A DNA stretch of 64,000 bases from Enterovirga aerilata. GTDB taxonomy: Bacteria > Pseudomonadota > Alphaproteobacteria > Rhizobiales > Beijerinckiaceae. The stretch is taken from the NCBI RefSeq assembly GCF_013044135.1, contig NZ_JABEPP010000001.1, forward strand, positions 868,001-932,000, read 5' to 3'. The position numbers and the translations under genes were made by a program. The notes under the pieces are model-generated. The model worked only from the letters and a program-made list of their open reading frames with translations, was not told where the DNA came from and searched no databases. Shown in pieces: positions 8,342 through 17,053 of this stretch (position 1 is its first letter; each line of letters opens with the position of its first letter).

Positions 8342-8833
8342 ATGGCCAAGAAGCCGAAGGAGCCCTCCGGGGACGGTGCCGAGAAGGCCGGCGCGCCAGG
8401 GGGCGGCGGCCGGAAGAAGCTGATCGTCGTCGTGGCCGCGGTCCTGCTCCTCGCGGGCGGCGCGGGCGGCTGGTTCATGATGGGGCGCGGCGCCAGGCAG
8501 GCGGCCGTGCCGGAGAAGAAGCCGGTCGCCTTCGTCGATGTCCGCGAGATGACCGTGAATCTCGCGGCCGAGCCGAACCAGGACCGTCCGCGCTTCCTGA
8601 AGTTCAAGGTCGCGCTCGAGGTGAAGGATCCGAAGATCGTCCCGGAGGTCACGCCGCTGCTGCCGCGCGTGGAGGACATCTTCCAGGTCTTCGTGCGGGA
8701 ACTGCGGGCGAGCGACCTCGAAGGCTCGGGCGGCATCCACCGGCTCCGCGAGGAGCTGCTTCGGCGCGTGAACGTGGCGGTGGCGCCCACCCGGGTCGAG
8801 GCGGTGCTGTTCAAGGACGTGATCGTGCAATGA
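8342..8833 (+). CDS. fliL: Flagellar basal-body-associated protein FliL
   Basis: 163 residues: a Lys-rich cytoplasmic N-terminus, one membrane helix (LIVVVAAVLLLAGGAGGWFM, about residues 28-47), and the periplasmic FliL domain with FVDVREMTVNLAAEP, FLKFKVALEVKD and the C-terminal VEAVLFKDVIVQ. FliL binds the stator around the motor. The stop overlaps the next gene as ATGA. It starts a four-gene plus-strand block under the CtrA box at 8258. Confidence 0.95.
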   Translation: MAKKPKEPSGDGAEKAGAPGGGGRKKLIVVVAAVLLLAGGAGGWFMMGRGARQAAVPEKKPVAFVDVREMTVNLAAEPNQDRPRFLKFKVALEVKDPKIVPEVTPLLPRVEDIFQVFVRELRASDLEGSGGIHRLREELLRRVNVAVAPTRVEAVLFKDVIVQ

Positions 8834-9300
8834 GCGGCTTTCTCGTGGTCACGGCCGACCTCCTGGTCGGGATCCTCCTGGTCGCGACCATCGTCTCCTC
8901 CGTCCGGCTGTCGCGCCGCATCTCGGGCCTGAAGGCGGACGAGGCGGCGATGCGGGCGACGATCGGCGAGCTGGTGGCTGCGACCGAGGCCGCCGAGCGC
9001 GCGGTCTCGGGGCTCCGCAAGACGCTGGCCGAGTGCGACGAGGAACTCGCGGACCGCATCCGGACGGCGCAGCGGCAGGGCCAGGAACTCGCCCGCGCCA
9101 TCGCGGCCGGCGAGAAGGTCATGGGCGGGCTCGAGCGCGTGTTCGACGCGACCCGCCGCGCGCTCCACGCCTCGCCGCCTCCGACCGCTTCGGTTCCGGC
9201 CGAGGAGCCGCGTCCCGGCGGGCCGCTCCAGGCCGCGCTCGCGGCCGCGCAGGCCGTGGCGGAACGCAGCGCCCGCAGGCTCGAGAGCCGGGCGGCGTGA
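8830..9300 (+). CDS. DUF6468 protein, membrane-anchored coiled coil
   Basis: 156 residues: an N-terminal membrane helix (LVVTADLLVGILLVATIVSS, residues 4-23), a helical region rich in Glu/Arg/Ala that should form a coiled coil (residues 35-110), and a Pro-rich stretch before an Ala-rich end. It matches the DUF6468 family found after fliL in alphaproteobacterial flagellar clusters. It starts in an ATGA overlap with fliL and ends in a GTGA overlap with the motE-like gene, so translation of the three is coupled. The function is unknown; a link to FliL or the stator is inferred from position. Confidence 0.82.
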   Translation: MSGFLVVTADLLVGILLVATIVSSVRLSRRISGLKADEAAMRATIGELVAATEAAERAVSGLRKTLAECDEELADRIRTAQRQGQELARAIAAGEKVMGGLERVFDATRRALHASPPPTASVPAEEPRPGGPLQAALAAAQAVAERSARRLESRAA

Positions 9301-10097
9301 CTGCCAGGCGGGCCCTGCCGAGCTTCCGGCTGATCGACGGGGTCGTCATCGCCGCAGTCGCGCTCCTCGGCCTCAAGGTCCTGGGGGTCTTTGCCGAGCT
9401 CGGCGCGTCCCCGCCGGCCGATGCGCGCGCCGCGATCCCGGCCGCCAGGCAATCCGGCTTCGCCCGGGTGATCTCGCACGCCCGCACGAATCACGACTCG
9501 GACGAGCCGATGACCACCGGCTCGGTGCCCTCGAAGGAGGAGCCGGCGCAGGCCAGGGACGAGCCGCAGCCGGCCGCGCGCGAGGCCGCGCCGCCGCTCC
9601 AGCCGCCCTCGCCGACCGAGCGGCTGCTGCTCGAGCGTCTGAGCGAGCGCCGGGAGGAGCTGCAGCAGCGCTCGCGCGAGATGGAGGCGCGCGAGAAGCT
9701 GATCCAGGAGCAGGAGCGGCGGCTGGAGGAGCGCCTGGGCCAGATGAGGGCCGCCGAGGAGGCGCAGAAGGCCGCACCGCCGCCCGCCAAGCCCGGCGCC
9801 GATCCCGGGGCGCTGAAGAACGTCGTCATCATGTACGAGACGATGAAGCCGAAGGAGGCGGCGCGCGTCTTCGACCGCCTGCCGCTCGACGTCCTGCTCT
9901 CGGTCGTGACGCAGATGAACTCCCGCAAGATGGCCGAGATCCTGGCCGTCATGACGCCGGACGTCGCCGAGAAGCTGACGGTGGCGCTGGCCAAGCGCGC
10001 CGCGGGAGCCGACGAGCCGAAGACCGCCGCCGCGGCGGCCGCGCTGCCCGCCGGCGAGCTTCCCGCCATCGAGCGGCCCGGCCCGGCCCGCCGCTGA
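9297..10097 (+). CDS. MotE-like flagellar motility protein (MgtE N-domain)
   Basis: 266 residues from a GTG start in the GTGA overlap with the previous gene. Order: one membrane helix (about residues 14-32), a disordered acidic/Pro-rich stretch, a long coiled coil rich in Glu and Arg (LLLERLSERREELQQRSREM, to about residue 160), and a C-terminal MgtE-N-like domain (NVVIMYETMKPKEAARVFDR, then VVTQMNSRKMAEILAVMTP). This is the layout of MotE, the periplasmic chaperone of the stator-associated protein MotC in rhizobia. motC itself is not visible here, so the assignment is by architecture and neighbourhood. Confidence 0.8.
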   Translation: MTARRALPSFRLIDGVVIAAVALLGLKVLGVFAELGASPPADARAAIPAARQSGFARVISHARTNHDSDEPMTTGSVPSKEEPAQARDEPQPAAREAAPPLQPPSPTERLLLERLSERREELQQRSREMEAREKLIQEQERRLEERLGQMRAAEEAQKAAPPPAKPGADPGALKNVVIMYETMKPKEAARVFDRLPLDVLLSVVTQMNSRKMAEILAVMTPDVAEKLTVALAKRAAGADEPKTAAAAAALPAGELPAIERPGPARR

Positions 10098-10104
10098 GCC
10101 TCGG

Positions 10105-10119
10105 TTAAGCGCGCGTTAG
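10105..10119. promoter_or_regulatory. Near-consensus CtrA site before the TPR gene
   Basis: TTAA-GCGCGCG-TTAG matches the CtrA consensus at seven of eight positions. It lies in the short gap between the motE-like gene and the long TPR gene. Given two perfect boxes before neighbouring flagellar units, it may give the TPR gene its own cell-cycle promoter. Confidence 0.45.
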
Positions 10120-10191
10120 CCGCGCGCCCGTAAGGTGCGGCCGTCCACGCAGCCTGGCGAAGCGGACGGCACGCTCGTCTCCTCGGTGTCG

Positions 10192-13100
10192 ATGATGCCC
10201 TATCTCGGCCGGCGGTCCGGCCCTGCGCTCGGACGTCTGCTCCTTCTCCTCTGCTTCGCTCTGGGCGCCGGTGTCGTCGGGGCCGGCTCGGCAGCGGCGC
10301 GCGAGGTGACCGTCACCGGCACGAAGATGGACCGGTTCGGCCGGATCCTCCTGCATTTCGACCAGCCCACCAAGGTCTCGGCCAGGGTCGCGAACGCCGT
10401 CCTCATCATCACCTTCGCGGAGCCCTCCCGGATCAAGGCGGAGAAGCTCGCGACCGAGCTCGCGCCCTACATCACGACGGTGCGCCGGGACCCGGACGGG
10501 ACGGGGCTCCGCATCGCGCTCGCCGCGCCCGTCCGGCCGAACATGCTGGAGGCGGCGGAGCGGGTGTTCATCGACCTCCTGCCGCCGAACTGGACGGGGC
10601 TCCCGCCCGGGCTCCCGCCCGAGGTCGTGGCCGAGCTCGCCCGGCGCGTGCAGGAGGCGGAGGCGAAGCTCAGGGCGGCCGCGCCGCGCCGCACCGAGCC
10701 GGCCAGGACGGTGAAGCTCCGCATGGCCGAGCTGCCGAGCCTGACGCGGCTCGTCTTCGAGACCCCGCCGGCCCTGCCCGTGCAGATCAGGGAGGTGGGC
10801 GAGGGCGTGGAACTCGCCTTCGAGGGCGCGTCGGCTTTCGACGGCGGCGGGGCGAAGCCGAAGCTCGCGGCGGGCGTCGCGGCTTTCGAGGCGGAGCGCG
10901 ACGGCGGCGTCCTGATGGTCAGGGTCAGGCGGGCTCCCGGTTTCGCGGCCCAGACCTTCCGCGAGCCCGACGGGATCGTCGTCGACCTCGCGAAGCCTCA
11001 GCCGCCGCAGGTGCTGCCGGAGCCCGCGCCCGCAAGGGAGGCCGCGGCCCCGCCGCCCTCGGCCGTGTCCGTCGTGCCGCCGCAGAAGGTGGAGGCGGAG
11101 CCCGCCGCCCCGCCGGCTCCCCCCCCCGCCCCGGACCACAGGCTTCCGACCGCCGCGGCCGTCGCGCCGCCGCCGGCCGGCCCGCCCGCGACGGTGCTCG
11201 CGAAGGTCGAGACGGGGCCGCAGGGCGCCTCCCTCCTGTTTCCGTTCCGGAGCCGGACGCCGGCGGCGGCCTTTGTCCGGGCGGGCGCCCTGACGATCGT
11301 GTTCGACGCCGCCGACCGGCTCGACGTCTCGGCGCTGGCGAACAGCCCGGACCCCTCGCTCCGGCCGATGGAGGTCAGGCAGGAGCCCGGCCTCGTGACG
11401 CTGCGCTTCCCGGAGCCCGCGGCGGGTTCGGCCCGCTTCTCGGCGGAGGGCGAGGGCTGGCGGCTTTCCGCCGGCAGCTCGGCGGCGCTGCCGGCGGACT
11501 CGCTCAAGGTCACACGCGCACTCGACGAGCATGGGCGGCCGCTGGTGCGGGTGGGCCTGCTCGGATCCTCCAGGGCGCATTGGCTGCGCGAGCCGGACGG
11601 GATGCGCCTTGCCGTCGTGACCGCATCCGGGCGGGCGCAGACGCTGCCGCTGGCGCGCAGCTTCGTGGAGTTCGGGCTCGCGCCCACGCTGCACGGCGTC
11701 GTCGTCGAGGCGCATGCGGACGATGTCGCCGTCGCGCTCGGCCAGACCGGGGTGTCGATCGGGCGCGAGCTCGGGCTTTCGCTTTCGCTCAGCCCGCGCG
11801 GGCAGGAGGAAGGGGGCACGGCCTCCCGCCTCGTCCTCAAGCGCGATGCCTGGGTGGCGGACGTCGCGCCCGGCGCTTTCGACCGCTACGCCGCCCTGGT
11901 CTGGGAGGCCGCGCACGCGTCCCGCGCCGGGCGGGCCGAGGCGCGCTACCGCCTGGCGCGCTTCCTGGTCGCGAACGGGCTCGACCACGAGGCCTCGAGC
12001 GTCCTCGCCCTGGCCCGTGCGGAGGATCCGGTCTTCGCCCGCCGGCGGGAGACCGTCCTCCTGTCCGGCATCGCGGCCGCGCGGGCCCGCCGCTTCGCCG
12101 AGGCCAGGGCCTTCCTCGCCGCGGCCGGGACGAGCGAGGAGCCGGAGGCGATCCTCTGGCGGGCGGCCGTGGACGCGATGGAGGGCCGCTGGGCGGCGGC
12201 GCTCGCGGGCTTCCGCCGGGCGAACGAGGTCGTCGAGCTCTATCCCGACGACCTCGCCGGGCCGATCCGCCTCCTCGCGCTGAATGCGGCGCTGGAGGAG
12301 GGGGACATCGCGCGCGCCGAAGGCGAGCTCGGCGCGATCGACCGGATGGCGACCGGGAGCGTCCCGCGCGACCGGCACGACCTCGCTCGGGCCCGGGTCG
12401 ATGCCGCCGCCGGGCGCGAGGAGGCGGCGCTCAAGGACTACGAGAGGCTGATCGCCGAGGCGGATCTGCCCGTCCGGTCGGAGGCGACCCTGCATTGGAC
12501 GAGGCTCGGCCTCAAGACGAAGACCCTGGAGCTGGACGACGCGATCGAGCGGCTCGAGACTCTGTCCGTGACGTGGCGCGGCGACGAGCTCGAACTCGCT
12601 GCCATAACCGACCTCGCGCGGCACTATGGCGAGGCGAAGAGGTGGCGCGACATGTTCGCCATGGCGCGGCGCGCCAACCGCTACTTCCCCAAGCACCCCG
12701 CGACGCGAGCGCTGCAGGAGGATTCGGCACGCCTGCTGGAGGAGCTCCTGCTGCGGGCCGAAGACGGCAAGCTGTCCGGCGTCCAGGCGCTGGCGCTCTA
12801 TTTCGACTTCAAGGAGCTCGCGCCGGTCGGGCGCCGCGGCGACGAGATCGTCCGCCGTCTCGCCGACCGTCTCGTCGAGCTCGACCTGCTCGACCAGGCC
12901 GCCGACCTGCTTCAGTACCAGGTCGAGAAGCGCCTGACGGGCGCCGCGCGGGCGACCGTGGCCGCGCGGCTCGCCGCGATCCGGCTGATGAGCGGCAAGC
13001 CCCTCCTGGCGCTCGCCGCGCTGCACGCGACGCGCCTCGCCGAGCTGCCGGAGGAGGTCCGACGCTTCCGCTACGTGCTCGAGGCGCGGGCCCAGGCCGA

Positions 13101-13620
13101 GCTGTCCCGGCCGGACCTCGCGCTGGAGATCCTGGAGGGCGAGACCGGGCCCGATTTCGACCGCCTCCGGACCAGCATCCTGTGGACCGCGAGGCGCTGG
13201 CGCGAGGCCGGCGAGGCGGGCGAGGCCATGCTCGGCACGCGCTGGGAGGGGGCCGAGCCTCTCACCGATCGGGAGCGGGCGGACGTGCTCCGGGCCGCCA
13301 TCGCCTACGCACTTGCCGACGAGCGGATCTCGCTCGATCGGCTCCGGCAGAAATTCGGCCGCAAGATGCTGGATTCGCCCGACGCGAAGACCTTCGGCCA
13401 GGTCGTCAGCCCGGACGCGGTGCAGACGCGCGAATTCCGCCTCGCCGCGCAGGAGGCGACCCGGGCGGATTCGCTGCGCCTCCTCCTGTCCGACTGGCGC
13501 GGCCGGCCGCTGGAGCATCCGGCCGAGCCCGAATCCGACGCGCCGCCTTCCGAACCGCCCACCGTGCCGCGGGTCGAGGGCGCAGTCGAAGGCACAAACG
13601 GTGCGCCCGCACGCGGGTAG
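10192..13620 (+). CDS. Large exported TPR protein of the flagellar cluster
   Basis: About 1142 residues from the ATG-ATG at 10192 (a GTG at 10135 is also open). A signal peptide (LGRLLLLLCFALGAGVVGAG, ending SAAA) is followed by an AMIN-like beta-rich N-terminal region (FGRILLHFDQPTKVSARV; RVFIDLLPPNWTGLP), a Pro-rich linker (about residues 280-325), another beta-rich part, and then a long all-helical Ala/Leu/Glu/Arg-rich half resembling tetratricopeptide repeats (from about residue 560; for example ARYRLARFLVANGLDHEASS). Homologous large TPR proteins occur in flagellar clusters of Hyphomicrobiales; no specific biochemical role is established to my knowledge. It probably acts in the periplasm. 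It converges on fliP with three bases between the stops. Confidence 0.82.
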   Translation: MMPYLGRRSGPALGRLLLLLCFALGAGVVGAGSAAAREVTVTGTKMDRFGRILLHFDQPTKVSARVANAVLIITFAEPSRIKAEKLATELAPYITTVRRDPDGTGLRIALAAPVRPNMLEAAERVFIDLLPPNWTGLPPGLPPEVVAELARRVQEAEAKLRAAAPRRTEPARTVKLRMAELPSLTRLVFETPPALPVQIREVGEGVELAFEGASAFDGGGAKPKLAAGVAAFEAERDGGVLMVRVRRAPGFAAQTFREPDGIVVDLAKPQPPQVLPEPAPAREAAAPPPSAVSVVPPQKVEAEPAAPPAPPPAPDHRLPTAAAVAPPPAGPPATVLAKVETGPQGASLLFPFRSRTPAAAFVRAGALTIVFDAADRLDVSALANSPDPSLRPMEVRQEPGLVTLRFPEPAAGSARFSAEGEGWRLSAGSSAALPADSLKVTRALDEHGRPLVRVGLLGSSRAHWLREPDGMRLAVVTASGRAQTLPLARSFVEFGLAPTLHGVVVEAHADDVAVALGQTGVSIGRELGLSLSLSPRGQEEGGTASRLVLKRDAWVADVAPGAFDRYAALVWEAAHASRAGRAEARYRLARFLVANGLDHEASSVLALARAEDPVFARRRETVLLSGIAAARARRFAEARAFLAAAGTSEEPEAILWRAAVDAMEGRWAAALAGFRRANEVVELYPDDLAGPIRLLALNAALEEGDIARAEGELGAIDRMATGSVPRDRHDLARARVDAAAGREEAALKDYERLIAEADLPVRSEATLHWTRLGLKTKTLELDDAIERLETLSVTWRGDELELAAITDLARHYGEAKRWRDMFAMARRANRYFPKHPATRALQEDSARLLEELLLRAEDGKLSGVQALALYFDFKELAPVGRRGDEIVRRLADRLVELDLLDQAADLLQYQVEKRLTGAARATVAARLAAIRLMSGKPLLALAALHATRLAELPEEVRRFRYVLEARAQAELSRPDLALEILEGETGPDFDRLRTSILWTARRWREAGEAGEAMLGTRWEGAEPLTDRERADVLRAAIAYALADERISLDRLRQKFGRKMLDSPDAKTFGQVVSPDAVQTREFRLAAQEATRADSLRLLLSDWRGRPLEHPAEPESDAPPSEPPTVPRVEGAVEGTNGAPARG

Positions 13621-13623
13621 AGC

Positions 13624-14382
13624 TCATCCCCCGAAGCTCTGGACGAGCGAACCCGCGACCAGGCTCCACCCGTCCACCAGCACGAAGAAGATCAGCTTGA
13701 ACGGGAGCGCGATCGTCGTCGGCGGCAGCATCATCATGCCGACCGACATGAGGATGGACGCGACGACGAGGTCGATGATCAGGAACGGGACGAAGAGCAG
13801 GAACCCGATCTCGAAGGCGCGGCGGAGCTCGGAGATCATGAAGGCCGGCACGAGGATGTGCAGCCCGACCGCCGCGGGCTCGGCCGGCGGCGGCTCGCGG
13901 GAAAGCTCGACGAAGAGCGCGAGGTCCTTCTCCCGGACGTGGCGGAGCATGAAGTCCCGCATCGGCACCGAAGCGCGGGTGAAGGCTTCGCCGGGCTGGA
14001 TCTGCCCGGCGAGCAGGGGCTCGACCCCGACCCGGTAGACCTCCCGGAAGGTCGGGGCCATCACGAACGCCGTCAGGAACAGTGCGAGGCTCACGATCAC
14101 GGCGTTCGGCGGCGCCGTCTGCGTGCCGATGGCGGACCGCAGGAGCGAGAGCACGACCACGATCCGGGTGAAGGAGGTGACCATCACCAGGATGGAGGGG
14201 GCCACCGCGAGGACGGTGACCAGCGCCACGAGCTGAAGCGCGCGCTCCGTCACCCCGCCGCCCGGGCCGAGATCGAGGCTCAGCGTCTGGGCGATGGCCG
14301 CGCCCGCGCCGGCCGAAAGCGCGCCGGCCGCCAGCGCAAGCAGCAGGCCGCCCCTGCGCAGCGGACGGAAGAGGCTCGGCAT
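13624..14382 (-). CDS. fliP: Flagellar export gate protein FliP
   Basis: 252 residues from the ATG at 14382. A cleavable signal peptide (LLLALAAGALSAGAGAAIAQ) is followed by the FliP family core: LVMVTSFTRIVVVLSLLRSA, GTQTAPPNAVIVSLALFLT and the C-terminal SVGMMMLPPTTIALPFKLIF. FliP with FliQ and FliR forms the helical export channel. fliO, its assembly helper, lies directly upstream on the same strand; fliQ and fliR are in the neighbouring plus-strand block. Upstream in-frame starts (14433, 14442) have no better ribosome site. Confidence 0.95.
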   Translation of the reverse strand: MPSLFRPLRRGGLLLALAAGALSAGAGAAIAQTLSLDLGPGGGVTERALQLVALVTVLAVAPSILVMVTSFTRIVVVLSLLRSAIGTQTAPPNAVIVSLALFLTAFVMAPTFREVYRVGVEPLLAGQIQPGEAFTRASVPMRDFMLRHVREKDLALFVELSREPPPAEPAAVGLHILVPAFMISELRRAFEIGFLLFVPFLIIDLVVASILMSVGMMMLPPTTIALPFKLIFFVLVDGWSLVAGSLVQSFGG

Positions 14383-14484
14383 CAGGCCGCGAATCGCTGG
14401 TCCATCGGCGCGACCCTGCGGTGCGGCGGGCATGCAGCGCAAGCGGCGCCGACGAGGCTCCCGACCGCCAGGCCGGGAGGCGTC

Positions 14485-15687
14485 TCAGCCCTTGCTGTCC
14501 TTCCGGTCGAGGGGGCGGCCGAGGAGGCGCGCGAACTCCGCCTCGATATCCTCGATGGAGAAGGGGTCGGGACGCGGCGAGGGCGGCGCGGGCGGCTCCG
14601 GAGGCGGAGGGGGAGGGGGCGGGGAGGGCGGAGCTGTCTCGGCCTGACGCGGCGGCTCCGCAGGTGCCGCGGGCGCGGCGACCGCGGCCGGCGCGCTGCC
14701 TTGGGCGGGTGCGCTTCTGGGCCGGGACGCCGGCTGAGGCTCGGGCGGAGCGGCCGGACCCGCTTCCGGCGGAGCGGGAGCCGCGACCGTCTCGGGCGCG
14801 GGCTTCGAGGGGGCCTTGGCCGGCCCCGGCTGCGGACGGGGAGGGCCTGCAGGCTCGCGGACCGGCTCGGGCGTCGGTCGCGCCGGCGTGGGCTCCGGCC
14901 GCTTCAGCGCGTCCTCGAGCTGGCGTGCCATGTCGGGCAGCGGCGGGCGGCCGGGCCCGCTCTCCGGGTCCTTTGCAGGCGGAACGGGCGTCGGGACGGG
15001 ACGGGGGCCTGCCGGGCGCGGCGGCGCGGCCGCGCCGCCGGCCGGCATAGGCGTGGCGCGGCTCCTGTCGGGGCGCGGTCCCGGACCGGCCGGGGCGGGC
15101 GCGGCGGGGCGGGGGGCGGGCTCCCCGGGACGACCCGCCGGCGAGCGGACCGGCGCCGCGACGGGGGCAACGACCGTATCGGCGCGCCCGAGATGCCCTG
15201 CGACGACGGGCTCGGCCGCCCGCGCGGCGGGCCTGACCGAGGTCGGCTCGACGACCGGCCGCACCGGCGCGATCTCGGGGGGCCGGTCGGCCGCGGGAGC
15301 CTCGAGCCGCTCCGCCACCTCGGCGGCGACGTTCGGCAGCCGCGCGCCTGCGACCCGGACGATGTTGGTCTCGACCACGACGTCGTTCGGCCCGCCCACC
15401 AGGAGGAGGTGCTCGACGTTGTCGCGGCGCAGCAGGATGAGCTGCCGCTGCCGGTCGAGATCGTAGACGTCCACGATGCCGAGGCGCGGCTGCCGGGCCC
15501 GCCCCCGGTCGTTGGCGAGCGTCAGCCTGCCCCCCGTGAGCCGCCTCAGAACCAGCGCGAAAAGCGCGAGAAGGGCGAAGATGATCGCGAAGGCGATCAG
15601 GTACTTAACCGCTGGCGGCAGATTCTCGATGCCCGGTATCGACAGCAAGACGCGACTCTCTCGGATGGCGACGGGGTCCCGTCCCAT
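14485..15687 (-). CDS. fliO: FliO-like protein with long Pro-rich tail
   Basis: 400 residues from ATG at 15687, chosen because GGGGTGG precedes it. One membrane helix (YLIAFAIIFALLALFALVLR, about residues 28-47) is followed by a small FliO-type domain (RLGIVDVYDLDRQRQLILLR, then DNVEHLLLVGGPNDVVVETN). The remaining 260 or so residues are low-complexity Pro/Ala/Arg, ending in a short ordered-looking segment EDIEAEFARLLGRPLDRK. FliO helps FliP oligomerise. The tail is much longer than in enteric FliO (about 120 residues in total); the conserved-looking C-terminal peptide could be a binding site. Confidence 0.88.
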   Translation of the reverse strand: MGRDPVAIRESRVLLSIPGIENLPPAVKYLIAFAIIFALLALFALVLRRLTGGRLTLANDRGRARQPRLGIVDVYDLDRQRQLILLRRDNVEHLLLVGGPNDVVVETNIVRVAGARLPNVAAEVAERLEAPAADRPPEIAPVRPVVEPTSVRPAARAAEPVVAGHLGRADTVVAPVAAPVRSPAGRPGEPAPRPAAPAPAGPGPRPDRSRATPMPAGGAAAPPRPAGPRPVPTPVPPAKDPESGPGRPPLPDMARQLEDALKRPEPTPARPTPEPVREPAGPPRPQPGPAKAPSKPAPETVAAPAPPEAGPAAPPEPQPASRPRSAPAQGSAPAAVAAPAAPAEPPRQAETAPPSPPPPPPPPEPPAPPSPRPDPFSIEDIEAEFARLLGRPLDRKDSKG

Positions 15688-15843
15688 GCGGCCACCCCGT
15701 GCCGCAAGACCCGGGATGAGACGATGTCGTCCCGATCTAGCACGTCCTCCCGGTGATGTCGCGGACCCGTGGCGCAACGGCACAGGACGGGCCGCGGGTG
15801 CCGGGCTCGGTCCCGGCCGACCGAACCAAGTCGCTTCAGTGGC

Positions 15844-15858
15844 TTAACGCCGGGTTAA
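15844..15858. promoter_or_regulatory. CtrA box before flgB
   Basis: TTAA-CGCCGGG-TTAA, a perfect TTAA-N7-TTAA, centred 54 bases before the flgB ATG in the divergent fliO/flgB region (15688-15904). It can serve the flgB-flgC-fliE-fliQ-fliR-flhB(-cckA) unit and possibly fliO-fliP. Confidence 0.78.
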
Positions 15859-15904
15859 CCATAATGGCGGCAAAACCTGCCGAGTTGGCCCGAGCCCCGA
15901 TCCC

Positions 15905-16300
15905 ATGGCGATCACCGACCTGCCCCTCGTCTCGATGCTGAAGAGCAAGCTGCACTGGCATCAGGCCCGGCAGAAGGTCCTGGCCGAGAACGTGGCGAAC
16001 GCCAACACGCCGGGCTTCAAGCCGATGGACCTGAAGGAGCCGGGCCTCGCCGCCGCGTTGGGCGGCACCCTCCCGCTGGAGCGGACGAGCCCGCTCCATA
16101 TCGGCTTCGGCGACGCCTCCGGTGCCGTGGAGGCCGCCAAGGCCGCCCGCTTCGAGACGCGGCCCTCGGGCAATGCGGTCAGTCTCGAGGACGAGATGCT
16201 GAAGGTCGCCTCCAACCAGTCGGACTACCAGCTCGCGACCTCGCTCTACCAGAAGAGCCTGTCCATGCTGCGCACGGCCGTCGGCGGCCGCGGCATCTGA
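15905..16300 (+). CDS. flgB: Flagellar proximal rod protein FlgB
   Basis: 131 residues with the rod signature KVLAENVANANTPGFKPMDL near residue 24 and the C-terminal DEMLKVASNQSDYQLATSLY motif. FlgB is at the base of the rod. It opens a compact plus-strand operon, two bases before flgC, with a perfect CtrA box about 50 bases upstream. Confidence 0.96.
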   Translation: MAITDLPLVSMLKSKLHWHQARQKVLAENVANANTPGFKPMDLKEPGLAAALGGTLPLERTSPLHIGFGDASGAVEAAKAARFETRPSGNAVSLEDEMLKVASNQSDYQLATSLYQKSLSMLRTAVGGRGI

Positions 16301-16302
16301 CC

Positions 16303-16713
16303 ATGGACTTCCTCCGCTCCATCGGCATCGCCGCTTCCGGCCTGCGGGCCCAGTCCGGCCGCATGCGCATCATCGCCGAGAACGTGGCCAATGCCGATTC
16401 AACCGGGGAGAAGCCCGGGGCCGATCCCTATCGGCGCAAGATCCCGACCTTCTCGCAGCATGTCGACCGGGAGCTCGGGGCGAGCGTGGTGTCCCTCGGC
16501 CGGGTGGCGCGCGACCCGAGCGCGTTCCGCACCCGGCACGATCCGGGCAACCCGGCTGCCGACGCCTCGGGGCAGGTCAAGCTCCCGAACGTCAACACGC
16601 TCGTGGAGACGATGGACATGCGCGAGGCCCAGCGCAGCTACGAGGCGAACCTGAACATCGTCACCGCCACCCGCCGCATGATCTCGCGCACGCTCGAGAT
16701 CCTGCGCGCCTGA
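16303..16713 (+). CDS. flgC: Flagellar proximal rod protein FlgC
   Basis: 136 residues: IAASGLRAQSGRMRIIAENV and the adjacent ANADSTGEKPGADPYRRK form the N-terminal signature, VKLPNVNTLVETMDMREAQR and SYEANLNIVTATRRM the C-terminal one. It assembles with FlgB in the proximal rod. Two bases separate it from flgB and 16 from the fliE ATG. Confidence 0.96.
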   Translation: MDFLRSIGIAASGLRAQSGRMRIIAENVANADSTGEKPGADPYRRKIPTFSQHVDRELGASVVSLGRVARDPSAFRTRHDPGNPAADASGQVKLPNVNTLVETMDMREAQRSYEANLNIVTATRRMISRTLEILRA

Positions 16714-16729
16714 ACGAGGGTTGAGAGAC

Positions 16730-17053
16730 ATGGCGATCACCTCGGGCGCGGGCGCCTATGCGGCGACCCAGCGGCTTCTGTCCGCCGGGGGGCAGGGCGG
16801 CGGACTCTCGCCGGGCCTGTCCGCCGCGGCGGGGGGCGGCAGCTTCACGGCGCTCCTCGAACAGGCGGTGGGCGGCGTGGCGGAGGCCGGCCGCAAGGCC
16901 GAGGCCCAGGCGGTGGCCGCCGCGGGCGGCAAGGCCGACCTCGTGGACGTCGTGACCGCGGTGGCCGAGAGCGAGACGGCGCTCCAGACCCTCGTCGCCG
17001 TGCGCGACAAGGTGATCGCGGCCTACGAAGAGATCCTGCGGATGCCGATATGA
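16730..17053 (+). CDS. fliE: Hook-basal body protein FliE
   Basis: 107 residues from ATG at 16730 (preceded by GAGGGTTGAGAG). The Gly/Ala-rich N-terminus is typical. The C-terminal half KADLVDVVTAVAESETALQT with VAVRDKVIAAYEEILRMPI is the FliE signature. FliE joins the MS ring and export gate to the rod. Its stop overlaps fliQ as ATGA. Confidence 0.94.
   Translation: MAITSGAGAYAATQRLLSAGGQGGGLSPGLSAAAGGGSFTALLEQAVGGVAEAGRKAEAQAVAAAGGKADLVDVVTAVAESETALQTLVAVRDKVIAAYEEILRMPI

Noticed and set aside
10105-13518. A 1137-codon minus-strand frame opposite the TPR gene
   Set aside because: Antisense shadow; charged repetitive composition without a start signal.
15688-15783. An upstream extension of FliO by 32 residues
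   Set aside because: The extension is Arg/Gly-rich and lacks a ribosome site; the ATG at 15687 has one and gives the normal N-terminus.
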